Of a stretch of 37,404 nt of DNA, positions 1 through 6,730 are shown one piece after another. Position numbers and translations under genes: made by a program. The stretch is from a virus. The stretch spans positions 1 through 37,404 of the IMG/VR virus record IMGVR_UViG_3300035160_000040; one strand, 5' to 3'. The notes under the pieces are model-generated. The model did not search any database. It was not told the DNA's origin and was given only the letters and a program-made list of their open reading frames with translations. Each line of letters begins with the position of its first letter. Within the stretch, counting starts at the first letter, position 1.

Positions 1-141
1 AGCAAACAAGAACTGTCCGTTGATCCGATCGAAGCCTCCATATGTAAGATCGAATTGATCTGCGTCAAATTCTCTAAAAGTAAAATATGGGATTTTATCA
101 TCTACTTTTACGGATTCTCGTCCGTCTGTTGCCAATACCCC
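1..141. repeat. 141-bp terminal direct repeat (circularisation overlap)
   Basis: Bases 1-141 are identical to 37264-37404 by direct comparison. The gene crossing this point stays in one frame when the ends are joined, so the molecule is circular or circularly permuted with a unit of about 37,263 bp. 141 is the default largest k-mer of a widely used metagenome assembler, so the exact length probably reflects assembly. A packaged terminal repeat of the same length is less likely because the point falls inside a coding sequence. Confidence 0.95.
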
Positions 142-996
142 TGTTTTGCCGATTGAATAAACACTATTATTCCATGCAACCGAAGAAAAAGATGCATCCG
201 TACCAAGCACAGAAGGAGTACGTCTAAGAAAATACGGACTATCTTTGTTGCTTGTTTGTCTTAATGTCCAGTTAGATCTTTGAAAATTTAATACAATATA
301 ATCGGCGATCAAATTGACACCTTTCATAATTTCATAGGTATCTGCATCAAGTCTTCCCGATCCGGTAACATTAAATTTATCCCCATTCCCGCTAGCATCA
401 CGTATACCGGAATAAAGAATAGATTGCGGATATTGCATGCTATTCAAGGTCGGCATAAAAAAATTTAAGCGTTCGGCAAACCAAGCAACATATGTGGCTC
501 TTGAAAGAGGACCCGGCGAAGGCCCGGAATAATCTACATTATCGGCGGTAAAACTTTGAACCGTACTCCCGTCATAAAAATATATATCAGTCATACCTCG
601 AGAACAAAAAACAAATCGCCCATTTCCTGTTTTATCGGGATAAGTTGTTCCTGATACATAATCTTTATTGTTAGTGATTCCAAATGCGGAAGCCGTTCCT
701 CCAAATGGAATTTGATCCCATGTATCGGCCGCTGTGTTATATTCATATAAATAATTTTTGGAACAAGCAAGCGTGGTTACGATGTTTGTCTGTGGATTAA
801 CATTTTGGAATATTCCCATGACTCGAGATCCATCAGATAACTGATTTCCAAATTGAACATACCCCTTCCTAGACAACAATTCTTGTCGATAGATATAACC
901 GTTATTTAAAGTTTCGAATGCATCTGCGGGATCAAGGAAATTGACTCCCGAATTATCGAGACCCGATTTATAACCGGTGATTTCAAATATATCCAT
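1..996 (-). CDS. Hub / packaged-DNA stabilisation protein (P22 gp10-like), N-terminal part; continues at 37263..36412
   Basis: This is the first part of a 615-residue virion protein that starts at ATG 996 and continues across the circular join to a stop at 36412. The start sits directly after the TAA of the upstream gene, giving coupled translation. The visible sequence is beta-rich with repeated short aromatic strands (for example LYEYN, IYFYDGS, YSIGKTGVLATDG), like the propeller-like hub proteins that close the portal channel after packaging in P22-type phages. Its position between connector genes and ejection-protein genes supports that role. The family call rests on gene order, length and strand pattern; no single motif is diagnostic. 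Confidence 0.6.
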   Translation of the reverse strand, partial: MDIFEITGYKSGLDNSGVNFLDPADAFETLNNGYIYRQELLSRKGYVQFGNQLSDGSRVMGIFQNVNPQTNIVTTLACSKNYLYEYNTAADTWDQIPFGGTASAFGITNNKDYVSGTTYPDKTGNGRFVFCSRGMTDIYFYDGSTVQSFTADNVDYSGPSPGPLSRATYVAWFAERLNFFMPTLNSMQYPQSILYSGIRDASGNGDKFNVTGSGRLDADTYEIMKGVNLIADYIVLNFQRSNWTLRQTSNKDSPYFLRRTPSVLGTDASFSSVAWNNSVYSIGKTGVLATDGRESVKVDDKIPYFTFREFDADQFDLTYGGFDRINGQFLFA

Positions 997-1710
997 TTAA
1001 CCGCCAAAACATATTAGCCAAAATTGCCACGGATCTATTTTAGTGCCACCTATATTAGAGATAACTACTACAGTTTCTGTTTTTGATTTTCTGGTAGCAA
1101 TACCCGCTCCGCTTGATACGCTAAAAATAGCAGGATTAAATTGAGTATTAAGCGAGTAAGAATTTGCTCCTCCTAAAATCAAATAATTCGAGCTCGGCAG
1201 TTCATTCTCAAACCTTATCGTATAAACTCCTGTTTCATTGCGATCCACTCCATCAGTTGCTGCCACACCAACAATTGGAGCTATATTATGTGAATATACT
1301 AAATCTGCTTGTACCGGAGCTACTCCCGTGCAAGTAAATACGGCCATAGCTCTAATTCCCAATAATTGCATTACTCCTAACGGAAATGGACTGACTTCCG
1401 AAGAATCTCCTAAGTTTTTTACAAAAGGTTGGCAGTCTTGTTGCGCTGTAGCTTCCGTTGGTGTCTTAAATCTGCCAAAAAACACTACGTTCATATCTTT
1501 TTTTCGAACGACATTTACAGGCTGAGAAGAGGCTGCATTATTTGTAGCTACCGTTTGCATCCATTTATGATGTCCATCGGTTGTTGAACCTTCATTCCAA
1601 TAATGATCTAATTGCATTGTACTTTCTATATAATCGGTATTGGATTGCAAGATAGGAACATTCGCACTTACAGATTTAGTACCGTCTGGAGCTGTTGAAT
1701 TCCAAGCCAT
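997..1710 (-). CDS. Virion protein, possible tail or fibre-attachment component (237 aa)
   Basis: A 237-residue protein beginning MAWNSTAPDGTKSVSANVP with a good ribosome site (TAGGT, about 6 nt before ATG 1710). Residues 25-50 contain a YIESTM...LDHYWNEG...GHHK segment, a pattern I associate with podovirus tail-region proteins in which a short N-terminal stretch precedes a beta-sandwich. The remainder is beta-rich and ends in WQFWLICFGG. It lies between the small basic proteins and the hub gene, touching the hub start, so it is probably translated with it. No enzyme motif is visible. The exact virion location is not determined. Confidence 0.55.
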   Translation of the reverse strand: MAWNSTAPDGTKSVSANVPILQSNTDYIESTMQLDHYWNEGSTTDGHHKWMQTVATNNAASSQPVNVVRKKDMNVVFFGRFKTPTEATAQQDCQPFVKNLGDSSEVSPFPLGVMQLLGIRAMAVFTCTGVAPVQADLVYSHNIAPIVGVAATDGVDRNETGVYTIRFENELPSSNYLILGGANSYSLNTQFNPAIFSVSSGAGIATRKSKTETVVVISNIGGTKIDPWQFWLICFGG

Positions 1711-1750
1711 TATTTACCTACTGAATTTTTAAAATTTATTTTTGACAATT

Positions 1751-1903
1751 TCATTTCATTTTATCTTTTTTTTTAGGTTTTTTGCCTTTTCTAGCCTGTG
1801 AATATGCGATTGCAACCGCTTGTTTTTGTGGATATTTTTCCGACTTTAATTTCTTTATATTTTCTGATATTGTGTTTCTTGAACTACCTTTTTTAAGAGG
1901 CAT
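1751..1903 (-). CDS. Small basic phage protein, MPLKKG-type (50 aa)
   Basis: A short gene beginning [20 protein letters not shown] and ending in a lysine-rich tail, preceded by a strong site (AGAGGT, 7 nt before ATG 1903). The layout (MPLKKG start, a TISENI helix, a PQKQAVAIA segment and a KGKKPKKK tail) matches a small basic family frequently seen in tailed-phage structural operons; its function is unknown to me. The charge suggests contact with DNA or RNA. It sits 4 nt downstream of a second small basic gene. Confidence 0.75.
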   Translation of the reverse strand: MPLKKGSSRNTISENIKKLKSEKYPQKQAVAIAYSQARKGKKPKKKDKMK

Positions 1904-1907
1904 AAAA

Positions 1908-2090
1908 TTACCTCTTTTTGAAAGATTTTAATGTTTCTGCCAATCGTGCTCTTTTTCCCATTTTGCCTCCTTTTTTTTCTGCATCTTTTAATTTTTTTTC
2001 GGGAATTTTTTCTCCCTTTTTTACTTTCAGTGCTTTTCTCAATGATCCGGGGTTTTTGATCGCTCCTTGAATCCACATGTCTTTTCCCAT
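1908..2090 (-). CDS. Small basic helical phage protein (60 aa)
   Basis: A 60-residue lysine-rich protein starting [20 protein letters not shown]. The site GAGGAA precedes ATG 2090 at 4-5 nt and overlaps the end of the upstream connector gene. The order ([17 protein letters not shown], a lysine helix, then RARLAETL) resembles a recurrent small protein of phage morphogenesis modules. Neighbours are all virion genes, so a minor structural or packaging-related role is likely. No biochemical function is assigned. Confidence 0.7.
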   Translation of the reverse strand: MGKDMWIQGAIKNPGSLRKALKVKKGEKIPEKKLKDAEKKGGKMGKRARLAETLKSFKKR

Positions 2091-2097
2091 ATTTCCT

Positions 2098-2793
2098 CTA
2101 AAATCTTGGTAGGGCTCTACTTTGCTTGATTTGATTGTGAGTCCTTGTTAATAATAATTTTCTTTCTCTTGCATAACTTTTTTCGATTGCCGAAAGAGAT
2201 CCTTGTTCATACCTATAATCCCTTGCATAATTGGCGGCAGCTCCATACGCAATATATCTCATCCAATAATCATGAGGCAGAGAATTGCTTGTACTATCCT
2301 GTTCATCGACGATTTTATATCCGTATATAATCACATTGTATGATGTATCCGGGATCGTCCTAAAAACGAATTCATCGCCATAATAGAGCATTTCAGTGGG
2401 GTATCCTGCGATTAATACATCCGTATTATTGACACCCCATTTATCATAGAAAATACCCGGATCTTGATAGATAGCCAATCGATTCCAAGAGACTGAACCT
2501 GAAGGAGGGTCGGATAATGTAATAAATCCTTCTGCGGATATGTTAGAGAATAAAATTCCGCCTTGATCCTGAACCTCTGAAAATGTATAAACACCTGTTG
2601 TATTTGTCTCGTCTATACTAAATTCAAGCGTACCGAATTGCTCAAAAATTTTAACATCATTAGTCATCGTAAGATTTACGAAATCACTGATATATTGCAT
2701 CAAGGTCGTATCGTCGGAATCCGAATCATTGACATTGCGCCTGCCGATTGCCAGGCGCATGATTCTCAAAGAGTCGGCAAATGTTTGAGACAT
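2098..2793 (-). CDS. Head-to-tail adaptor / tail accessory factor (P22 gp4-like), putative
   Basis: A 231-residue protein opening MSQTFADSLRIMRLAIG. Its helical first 45 residues, beta-rich centre and helical C-terminus (PHDYWMRYIAYGAAANYARDY, then an arginine-rich tail) follow the usual arrangement of connector proteins that dock on the portal in short-tailed phages. It lies downstream of capsid genes and upstream of the hub gene, the place where P22 gp4-type factors are found. The start overlaps the tail of the upstream gene region (TAAATATG), implying coupling. The call depends on context and fold pattern. Confidence 0.55.
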   Translation of the reverse strand: MSQTFADSLRIMRLAIGRRNVNDSDSDDTTLMQYISDFVNLTMTNDVKIFEQFGTLEFSIDETNTTGVYTFSEVQDQGGILFSNISAEGFITLSDPPSGSVSWNRLAIYQDPGIFYDKWGVNNTDVLIAGYPTEMLYYGDEFVFRTIPDTSYNVIIYGYKIVDEQDSTSNSLPHDYWMRYIAYGAAANYARDYRYEQGSLSAIEKSYARERKLLLTRTHNQIKQSRALPRF

Positions 2794-2795
2794 AT

Positions 2796-3281
2796 TTACG
2801 CCGTTTGCCTATATTCATTGCTTTCGTATATTGTCCGGAGTGCAAATCTTGGATCCATTGCCACTTTCACGGTATCTTCCGACCCGTCCTGATTAATTAT
2901 CCGTTCCCAAATCGGATACCCCTTGCTAGCCAAGTAATCAACGATGCATAAAGGAAGGTCATATACTCGCCCTGGAATCAATTCATCTTTAAAATCGATC
3001 ATTTCATTGTATAAATAAACATGCAGAGGATTTTTAGGTTGATCTTTTCTCATAAATTGAATGCGTTCTTTCGGATGTTTTTCAATTGGGCATTGTTTAA
3101 TCGGATATCTGCAAATTTTCAGTTTTTTATTCATCTTTCTTGCCTTTGCATTGTATCTAAGATAATCTCCGAGAGTTTCAAGCGGCATATCATCTAAATC
3201 AATATCCGTTTTCTGTTTTTCCGATTCTACTTTTTCAAGCAGTGTGTCATAATTTGTTTCATGTCTTTTTTGTCTTACCAT
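2796..3281 (-). CDS. Hypothetical virion-operon protein (161 aa)
   Basis: A 161-residue protein with a charged, helical N-terminal half (acidic stretch around residues 25-40, basic stretch around 45-75) and a compact C-terminal half containing VYDLPLCIVDYLASKGYPIW. The ribosome site GGAG lies 7 nt before ATG 3281. It is encoded between the FCCH-like protein and the adaptor. I do not recognise a family with certainty. Proteins of this size at this position often form the portal-proximal ring or assist head completion. Confidence 0.55.
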   Translation of the reverse strand: MVRQKRHETNYDTLLEKVESEKQKTDIDLDDMPLETLGDYLRYNAKARKMNKKLKICRYPIKQCPIEKHPKERIQFMRKDQPKNPLHVYLYNEMIDFKDELIPGRVYDLPLCIVDYLASKGYPIWERIINQDGSEDTVKVAMDPRFALRTIYESNEYRQTA

Positions 3282-3283
3282 AT

Positions 3284-3604
3284 TTAATCTCCGCTATATA
3301 TAAATTCGGACTGTACTAATGTTACGTACCCTCCCGAGACATAGGGTGTGTAGTCCGTTGAGTTAATCTTCTCGAAGGTGATTGGATCTTCGATATAAAA
3401 GTCGGTAGTGTCAATCACAACTACACGAAACTTTTTATTATTTATTTGATCCATTCCTCTTAAAGTAGGAATAGAACTATTTAAATCCGTTAAACGAACG
3501 AAATTATTAGTTGAAAAACCATGTGCATCGGATGTAGTAATTACACATTTCTCTGCATTGGTAATATTTGAAATATCGGCTCTAACAACTTCCTGTCCGC
3601 TCAT
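3284..3604 (-). CDS. FCCH-like domain virion protein (about 106 aa)
   Basis: From ATG 3604 the product starts MSGQEVVRADISNITNAEKC and is almost wholly one beta domain: CVITTS.AHGF, VRLTDL, RGMDQI, FRVVVIDTTDFYIEDP and a closing YVSGGYVTL. This matches the E1 FCCH-like fold recurrent in phage virion proteins, and it closely parallels residues 103-190 of the neighbouring 256-aa protein, suggesting gene duplication. Longer starts at 3613 and 3649 exist, but 3649 lies beyond an 8-bp hairpin. ATG 3604 follows GGAG at 3 nt, so it is preferred, with modest certainty. Confidence 0.6.
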   Translation of the reverse strand: MSGQEVVRADISNITNAEKCVITTSDAHGFSTNNFVRLTDLNSSIPTLRGMDQINNKKFRVVVIDTTDFYIEDPITFEKINSTDYTPYVSGGYVTLVQSEFIYSGD

Positions 3605-3620
3605 AAACTCCATATGTAAT

Positions 3621-3641
3621 GGGCACCTAAATAAGGTGCCC
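3621..3641 (-). terminator. Intercistronic hairpin after the 256-aa virion gene
   Basis: A perfect 8-bp stem (GGGCACCT with AGGTGCCC) and 5-nt loop sits between the stop of the 256-aa gene and the FCCH-like gene. There is no U-run after it on the minus strand, so it is more likely an RNA-stability or partial-termination element that lowers downstream expression than a full terminator. Confidence 0.5.
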
Positions 3642-3654
3642 AAATACAAATCAA

Positions 3655-4425
3655 TTAGGTTAATAAGTCTCCTAAATCAATTACTTGTCCGTATTTCAAT
3701 ACTTCAATTAAAAATACGTCGCTATCAGAACCCATTACGGAAGTTCCGGCAGTTAGTTTGTATTCAATCGGATCATATGAAAAAACGTTCGGATTGTATG
3801 GATTACTTGAACTATATGGAGTCACTTGAGGGTTATTCAAGGAGATTACATGAGATTCAAGAGTAACCTGTCCACCGCTTACATAAGCAACAAATCCACT
3901 AGAATCGATTGCATCGTCACTAATAGGATCTTTAAGAGAAAAAGTAGTTGTCGAAAGAACTACAATTCTATAACGATTCCCATCAAGTTCATCCATACCA
4001 CGGGCGGTAGGCATTTCAGATCCTAAATCAGTGATTCTAATAATCTGATTAGTTTGCAGTCCGTGAGCGGCACTTGTAGTAACTACACAAGGATCCGCTT
4101 GAGATATTGCACTAATATTAGAGTGGGAAGATGCAACGCCTCCGCTAGTGTCGGCAACGGTAAAACCGTTTGTAGCCTGATCAACAAAGTTAAATGACTG
4201 AGCGGCTGCCGAATCAATTACTTTTTGTTGAAAAGCATGGGCTGCTGTAGTTTGACTTCTAAACCAAACGGAAATAGGCAAATTGCCTGCTGTACTTGCC
4301 CAATCGGTAAGATTATAAAATGTAACCTTATCCGGTTGAAAGTTGAATGTGAAAGTATGGGCTGTTCCTGCCGATATGAACTTATAAGCTTCGGAACAAG
4401 TTTGCCCTCTAAATAGATCTGACAT
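3655..4425 (-). CDS. Capsid-associated or decoration-type virion protein with FCCH-like domain (256 aa)
   Basis: Directly downstream of the capsid gene with a strong site (AAGGAG, 6 nt before ATG 4425), as expected for an abundant virion protein. Residues 1-98 form a beta-rich N-terminal domain. Residues about 103-190 carry the FCCH-like pattern (DPCVVTTSAAHGL, IRITDL, RGMDELDG, TTTFSLKDP, YVSGG). The last 65 residues form a short beta domain. Phage decoration and head-stabilising proteins are commonly encoded here. The specific role is inferred from position and the domain pattern. Confidence 0.55.
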   Translation of the reverse strand: MSDLFRGQTCSEAYKFISAGTAHTFTFNFQPDKVTFYNLTDWASTAGNLPISVWFRSQTTAAHAFQQKVIDSAAAQSFNFVDQATNGFTVADTSGGVASSHSNISAISQADPCVVTTSAAHGLQTNQIIRITDLGSEMPTARGMDELDGNRYRIVVLSTTTFSLKDPISDDAIDSSGFVAYVSGGQVTLESHVISLNNPQVTPYSSSNPYNPNVFSYDPIEYKLTAGTSVMGSDSDVFLIEVLKYGQVIDLGDLLT

Positions 4426-4434
4426 AATTTCTCC

Positions 4435-5367
4435 TTACGCTTTAGTTGATAATAGGGTTACAATGTGAGAATCATCTAAGATGACTGCATTGAACCAGGC
4501 TGTGAATCCCATAGCTTGGAATCTATTGAGATAATCGTTGAATCCAAGAGGTTTCAGGATTATTTCGGTAGAAACTTGATCAATTCCAACATACCCATAT
4601 GCATTCGCTCCTACCAATGTATTGTTATAAATAGGAGGACTGTCAGTTGATACTTGAACGAGTGTTGATGTTACAATCCTAACTTCATCTGCTGCACCAA
4701 GTTCAGATTGCAAAACACTTTGTTGACTCGGATATTGAGAAGTCGGAACATATGCATCTAACTTTCGAAGGTCAGACTTCAATTTTACATGAGATGCCAT
4801 CCAATATGCCGACTCAATCGGGCCGGTGCCAAAACGTGAATTTCCTTCAATCGTTGGAGTTACTTTCTCGGTATTATTTTCATCTAAATAAGCAATTGCT
4901 CTGTCTAGATCTGTCTGAGTGATTTCCGTAACGGAGTTCCCGTTAGATCCATTTAAACAAGAAATTTGAGGTACCGCACTATTCCAAACATCGCGTGTAA
5001 CCTTATCCAACATCGTATGCATACATTGACTAAGATTATCGGCCGTTTCGTTGGCACTATCATCCTCGACAACCAGCAATACTTTTCGAGGAAGCAAAAC
5101 TACTTTTCCGAATTCTTGAACGGTTACGTTGATATCGAATTTTTGAAGTTGTTCAGGTGCAGGATCTGCGCCTTCAGGTAATACAACCGGATCGGAATTC
5201 AAGTTTTCTTGACGTCTGAATGTCATTGTATCTGTGTTTTTTTGCGGCAAGCTGAAAGCTTTGCCAAATAGATTGTGCACATTATGCGGCTTGCTTCTTT
5301 GCAATAACGCGCGATGTGCCCATGAATCTGTCATCGAGCCGTAGCTAGATGTTGTTGTGACTGACAT
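4435..5367 (-). CDS. Major capsid protein, N4 gp56 family
   Basis: A 310-residue protein with the layout of N4 gp56-type major capsid proteins (HK97 fold). There is an N-terminal YGSMTD segment, a FRRQENL strand, an EGADPAP loop, a QLQKFDINVTVQEFG stretch, a long spine-like helix around residues 100-130, then IESAYWMASHVKLKSDLRKL and a PTSQYPSQQ...ELGAADEVRIV segment. The C-terminal MGFTAWFNAVILDDSHIV strand is also typical. A GGAG site lies 6 nt before ATG 5367. It is preceded by the scaffold gene, the normal order for head assembly. This is among the more secure calls in the window. Confidence 0.85.
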   Translation of the reverse strand: MSVTTTSSYGSMTDSWAHRALLQRSKPHNVHNLFGKAFSLPQKNTDTMTFRRQENLNSDPVVLPEGADPAPEQLQKFDINVTVQEFGKVVLLPRKVLLVVEDDSANETADNLSQCMHTMLDKVTRDVWNSAVPQISCLNGSNGNSVTEITQTDLDRAIAYLDENNTEKVTPTIEGNSRFGTGPIESAYWMASHVKLKSDLRKLDAYVPTSQYPSQQSVLQSELGAADEVRIVTSTLVQVSTDSPPIYNNTLVGANAYGYVGIDQVSTEIILKPLGFNDYLNRFQAMGFTAWFNAVILDDSHIVTLLSTKA

Positions 5368-5386
5368 AATCTACTCCATAGTAAAC

Positions 5387-6034
5387 CTATCTTCTTTGCA
5401 TTTTAGCTTGCCTCCAGGCATTAAATTCGCTATCATTCATAGACATAAAATTGATTGCTTCGTTCATCCCTGCTGCTTTTGGTAGGGTCGCGGGAGAACC
5501 TGGCGCTTCTTTTTTTTGAATTGTCGCCGGCTTCAAAGCAAGTTTTTGCTTTGAAGTCATCGCGTTCATTAAATTCCAAGCTTCTTCATACCTATTGGTT
5601 TTCGCTTCAATCGCAAGTTGAAGATTCGGTTTTTGGTTTAAAAAATCTGTTAATTTCTCTGCTAATTCAGCCGCTTTTTCAGGATTATTTCTAATCCAAG
5701 CGGCTTCTTCCACCCGTCTCAAAATCAATTCATCTCTTTTGGAAAGTTCTGATTTTGTTACCGGTTCGTATTCATCTTCAGGTTCTTGAACCGATTGAGA
5801 TTGTTGCCGTTCTCGAAGTTGCTGAGCTTGCATATCTTCATACAATTTAGCTCTTTGTTCCGCTTCCTGGCGTTTCCTTCGTTCCTTTTGCAGTGCAGAC
5901 AAGGGCACTTTTTGCTCTTCCTGCTGCTCGGTACTAGTTTCATTTATATTCTCAATCGGTTCGTTAACCATTTGATCCATTGCTTGACCGACTTCGGCTT
6001 CTACAACTTCTTCTACAGATTCGGTATCTGACAT
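5387..6034 (-). CDS. Capsid scaffolding protein
   Basis: A 215-residue, highly charged, mostly helical protein. The N-terminal 40 residues are acidic, followed by a long Glu/Gln/Arg-rich coiled coil (about residues 45-110) and a Lys/Arg-rich C-terminus ending AWRQAKMQRR. An acidic coiled-coil body with a basic C-terminal hook is the usual form of P22-type scaffolds, where the hook contacts the coat. It lies immediately upstream of the capsid gene, with a GGGAG site before ATG 6034. No protease gene is evident next to it, so it may be recycled and not cleaved. Confidence 0.75.
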   Translation of the reverse strand: MSDTESVEEVVEAEVGQAMDQMVNEPIENINETSTEQQEEQKVPLSALQKERRKRQEAEQRAKLYEDMQAQQLRERQQSQSVQEPEDEYEPVTKSELSKRDELILRRVEEAAWIRNNPEKAAELAEKLTDFLNQKPNLQLAIEAKTNRYEEAWNLMNAMTSKQKLALKPATIQKKEAPGSPATLPKAAGMNEAINFMSMNDSEFNAWRQAKMQRR

Positions 6035-6066
6035 ATTTTCTCCCGATATAACGTAAGTAAATCCAC

Positions 6067-6450
6067 TTACGACGGCATTGCGCCCTTAGCTTGTAGGTAG
6101 GCGACACCATTTGTGTTAAATTCTACTTTCAACTTTTTCCCTGTCTTCTTAGCAGGTACCATCCAGAGCAATTCGCAAATTCCTTTTTGGTTGTTTACCC
6201 AAAAAACTAAACTATTTGATATGAACGGAGGGATTTTGCTTGTAATTTTTGGAGAATCAACTTTAAATATAGTTGGGTCAACTTCGTCAAATTTAGCGTG
6301 AAAAGTTAAAAAATAAGTATTTTTAATATGCTGAAATTGTTCTACAGCCTTATCTAACCATGAATCTATTAAGCGTTTTAACGACTGCTTCTCGTCGACA
6401 AATTCATTCGGTAAGATCAAACCTGATGTAGGACATTTCATCATTCTCAT
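6067..6450 (-). CDS. Hypothetical protein in the head operon (127 aa)
   Basis: A 127-residue protein (MRMMKCPTSGLILPNEF start) with mixed helix and strand; an FISNSLVFWVNNQKGICELLWMV segment suggests a small beta sheet. ATG codons occur at residues 1, 3 and 4, and the true start among them is uncertain. It lies between a 65-aa protein and the scaffold gene, so it is probably expressed late. I do not recognise the family. Confidence 0.55.
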   Translation of the reverse strand: MRMMKCPTSGLILPNEFVDEKQSLKRLIDSWLDKAVEQFQHIKNTYFLTFHAKFDEVDPTIFKVDSPKITSKIPPFISNSLVFWVNNQKGICELLWMVPAKKTGKKLKVEFNTNGVAYLQAKGAMPS

Positions 6451-6452
6451 AA

Positions 6453-6650
6453 TTACATGCCCGATTTTCCGCGCAAAGATTCTTTTTCGGCATACGCTTG
6501 CTTTAACAATCGATTTGCTTTAGCCTGGTCCGAATTGCTACCAGGTCCAAATTGACTAGATACTTGCTTAGCCATTTTCATGGGATTTTTTTTATAACTA
6601 TTCATTCCGATTGGAGAAGTCATACTTCCGCCACTTTTATTTGATTTCAT
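6453..6650 (-). CDS. Small hypothetical protein (65 aa)
   Basis: A 65-residue, Ser/Lys/Met-rich protein with low-complexity N-terminus (KSNKSGGSMTSPIGMN) and a helical C-terminal half (ANRLLKQAYAEKESL). An AGGT site precedes ATG 6650. It is the first small gene after the portal in the operon. No family recognised. Position suggests a head-assembly accessory role. Confidence 0.5.
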   Translation of the reverse strand: MKSNKSGGSMTSPIGMNSYKKNPMKMAKQVSSQFGPGSNSDQAKANRLLKQAYAEKESLRGKSGM

Positions 6651-6730
6651 AACTAACCTATAAATAATTTACTTACAATCAACAAGTATTACACAAACAG
6701 TTTTACAGCAACTTTAATATTAAAAAAAAA

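Noticed and set aside
1855-2076. A 73-codon minus-strand frame overlapping the small basic genes.
   Set aside because: It lies in another frame of the same lysine-rich region; the 50- and 60-aa genes have better ribosome sites and recognisable patterns.
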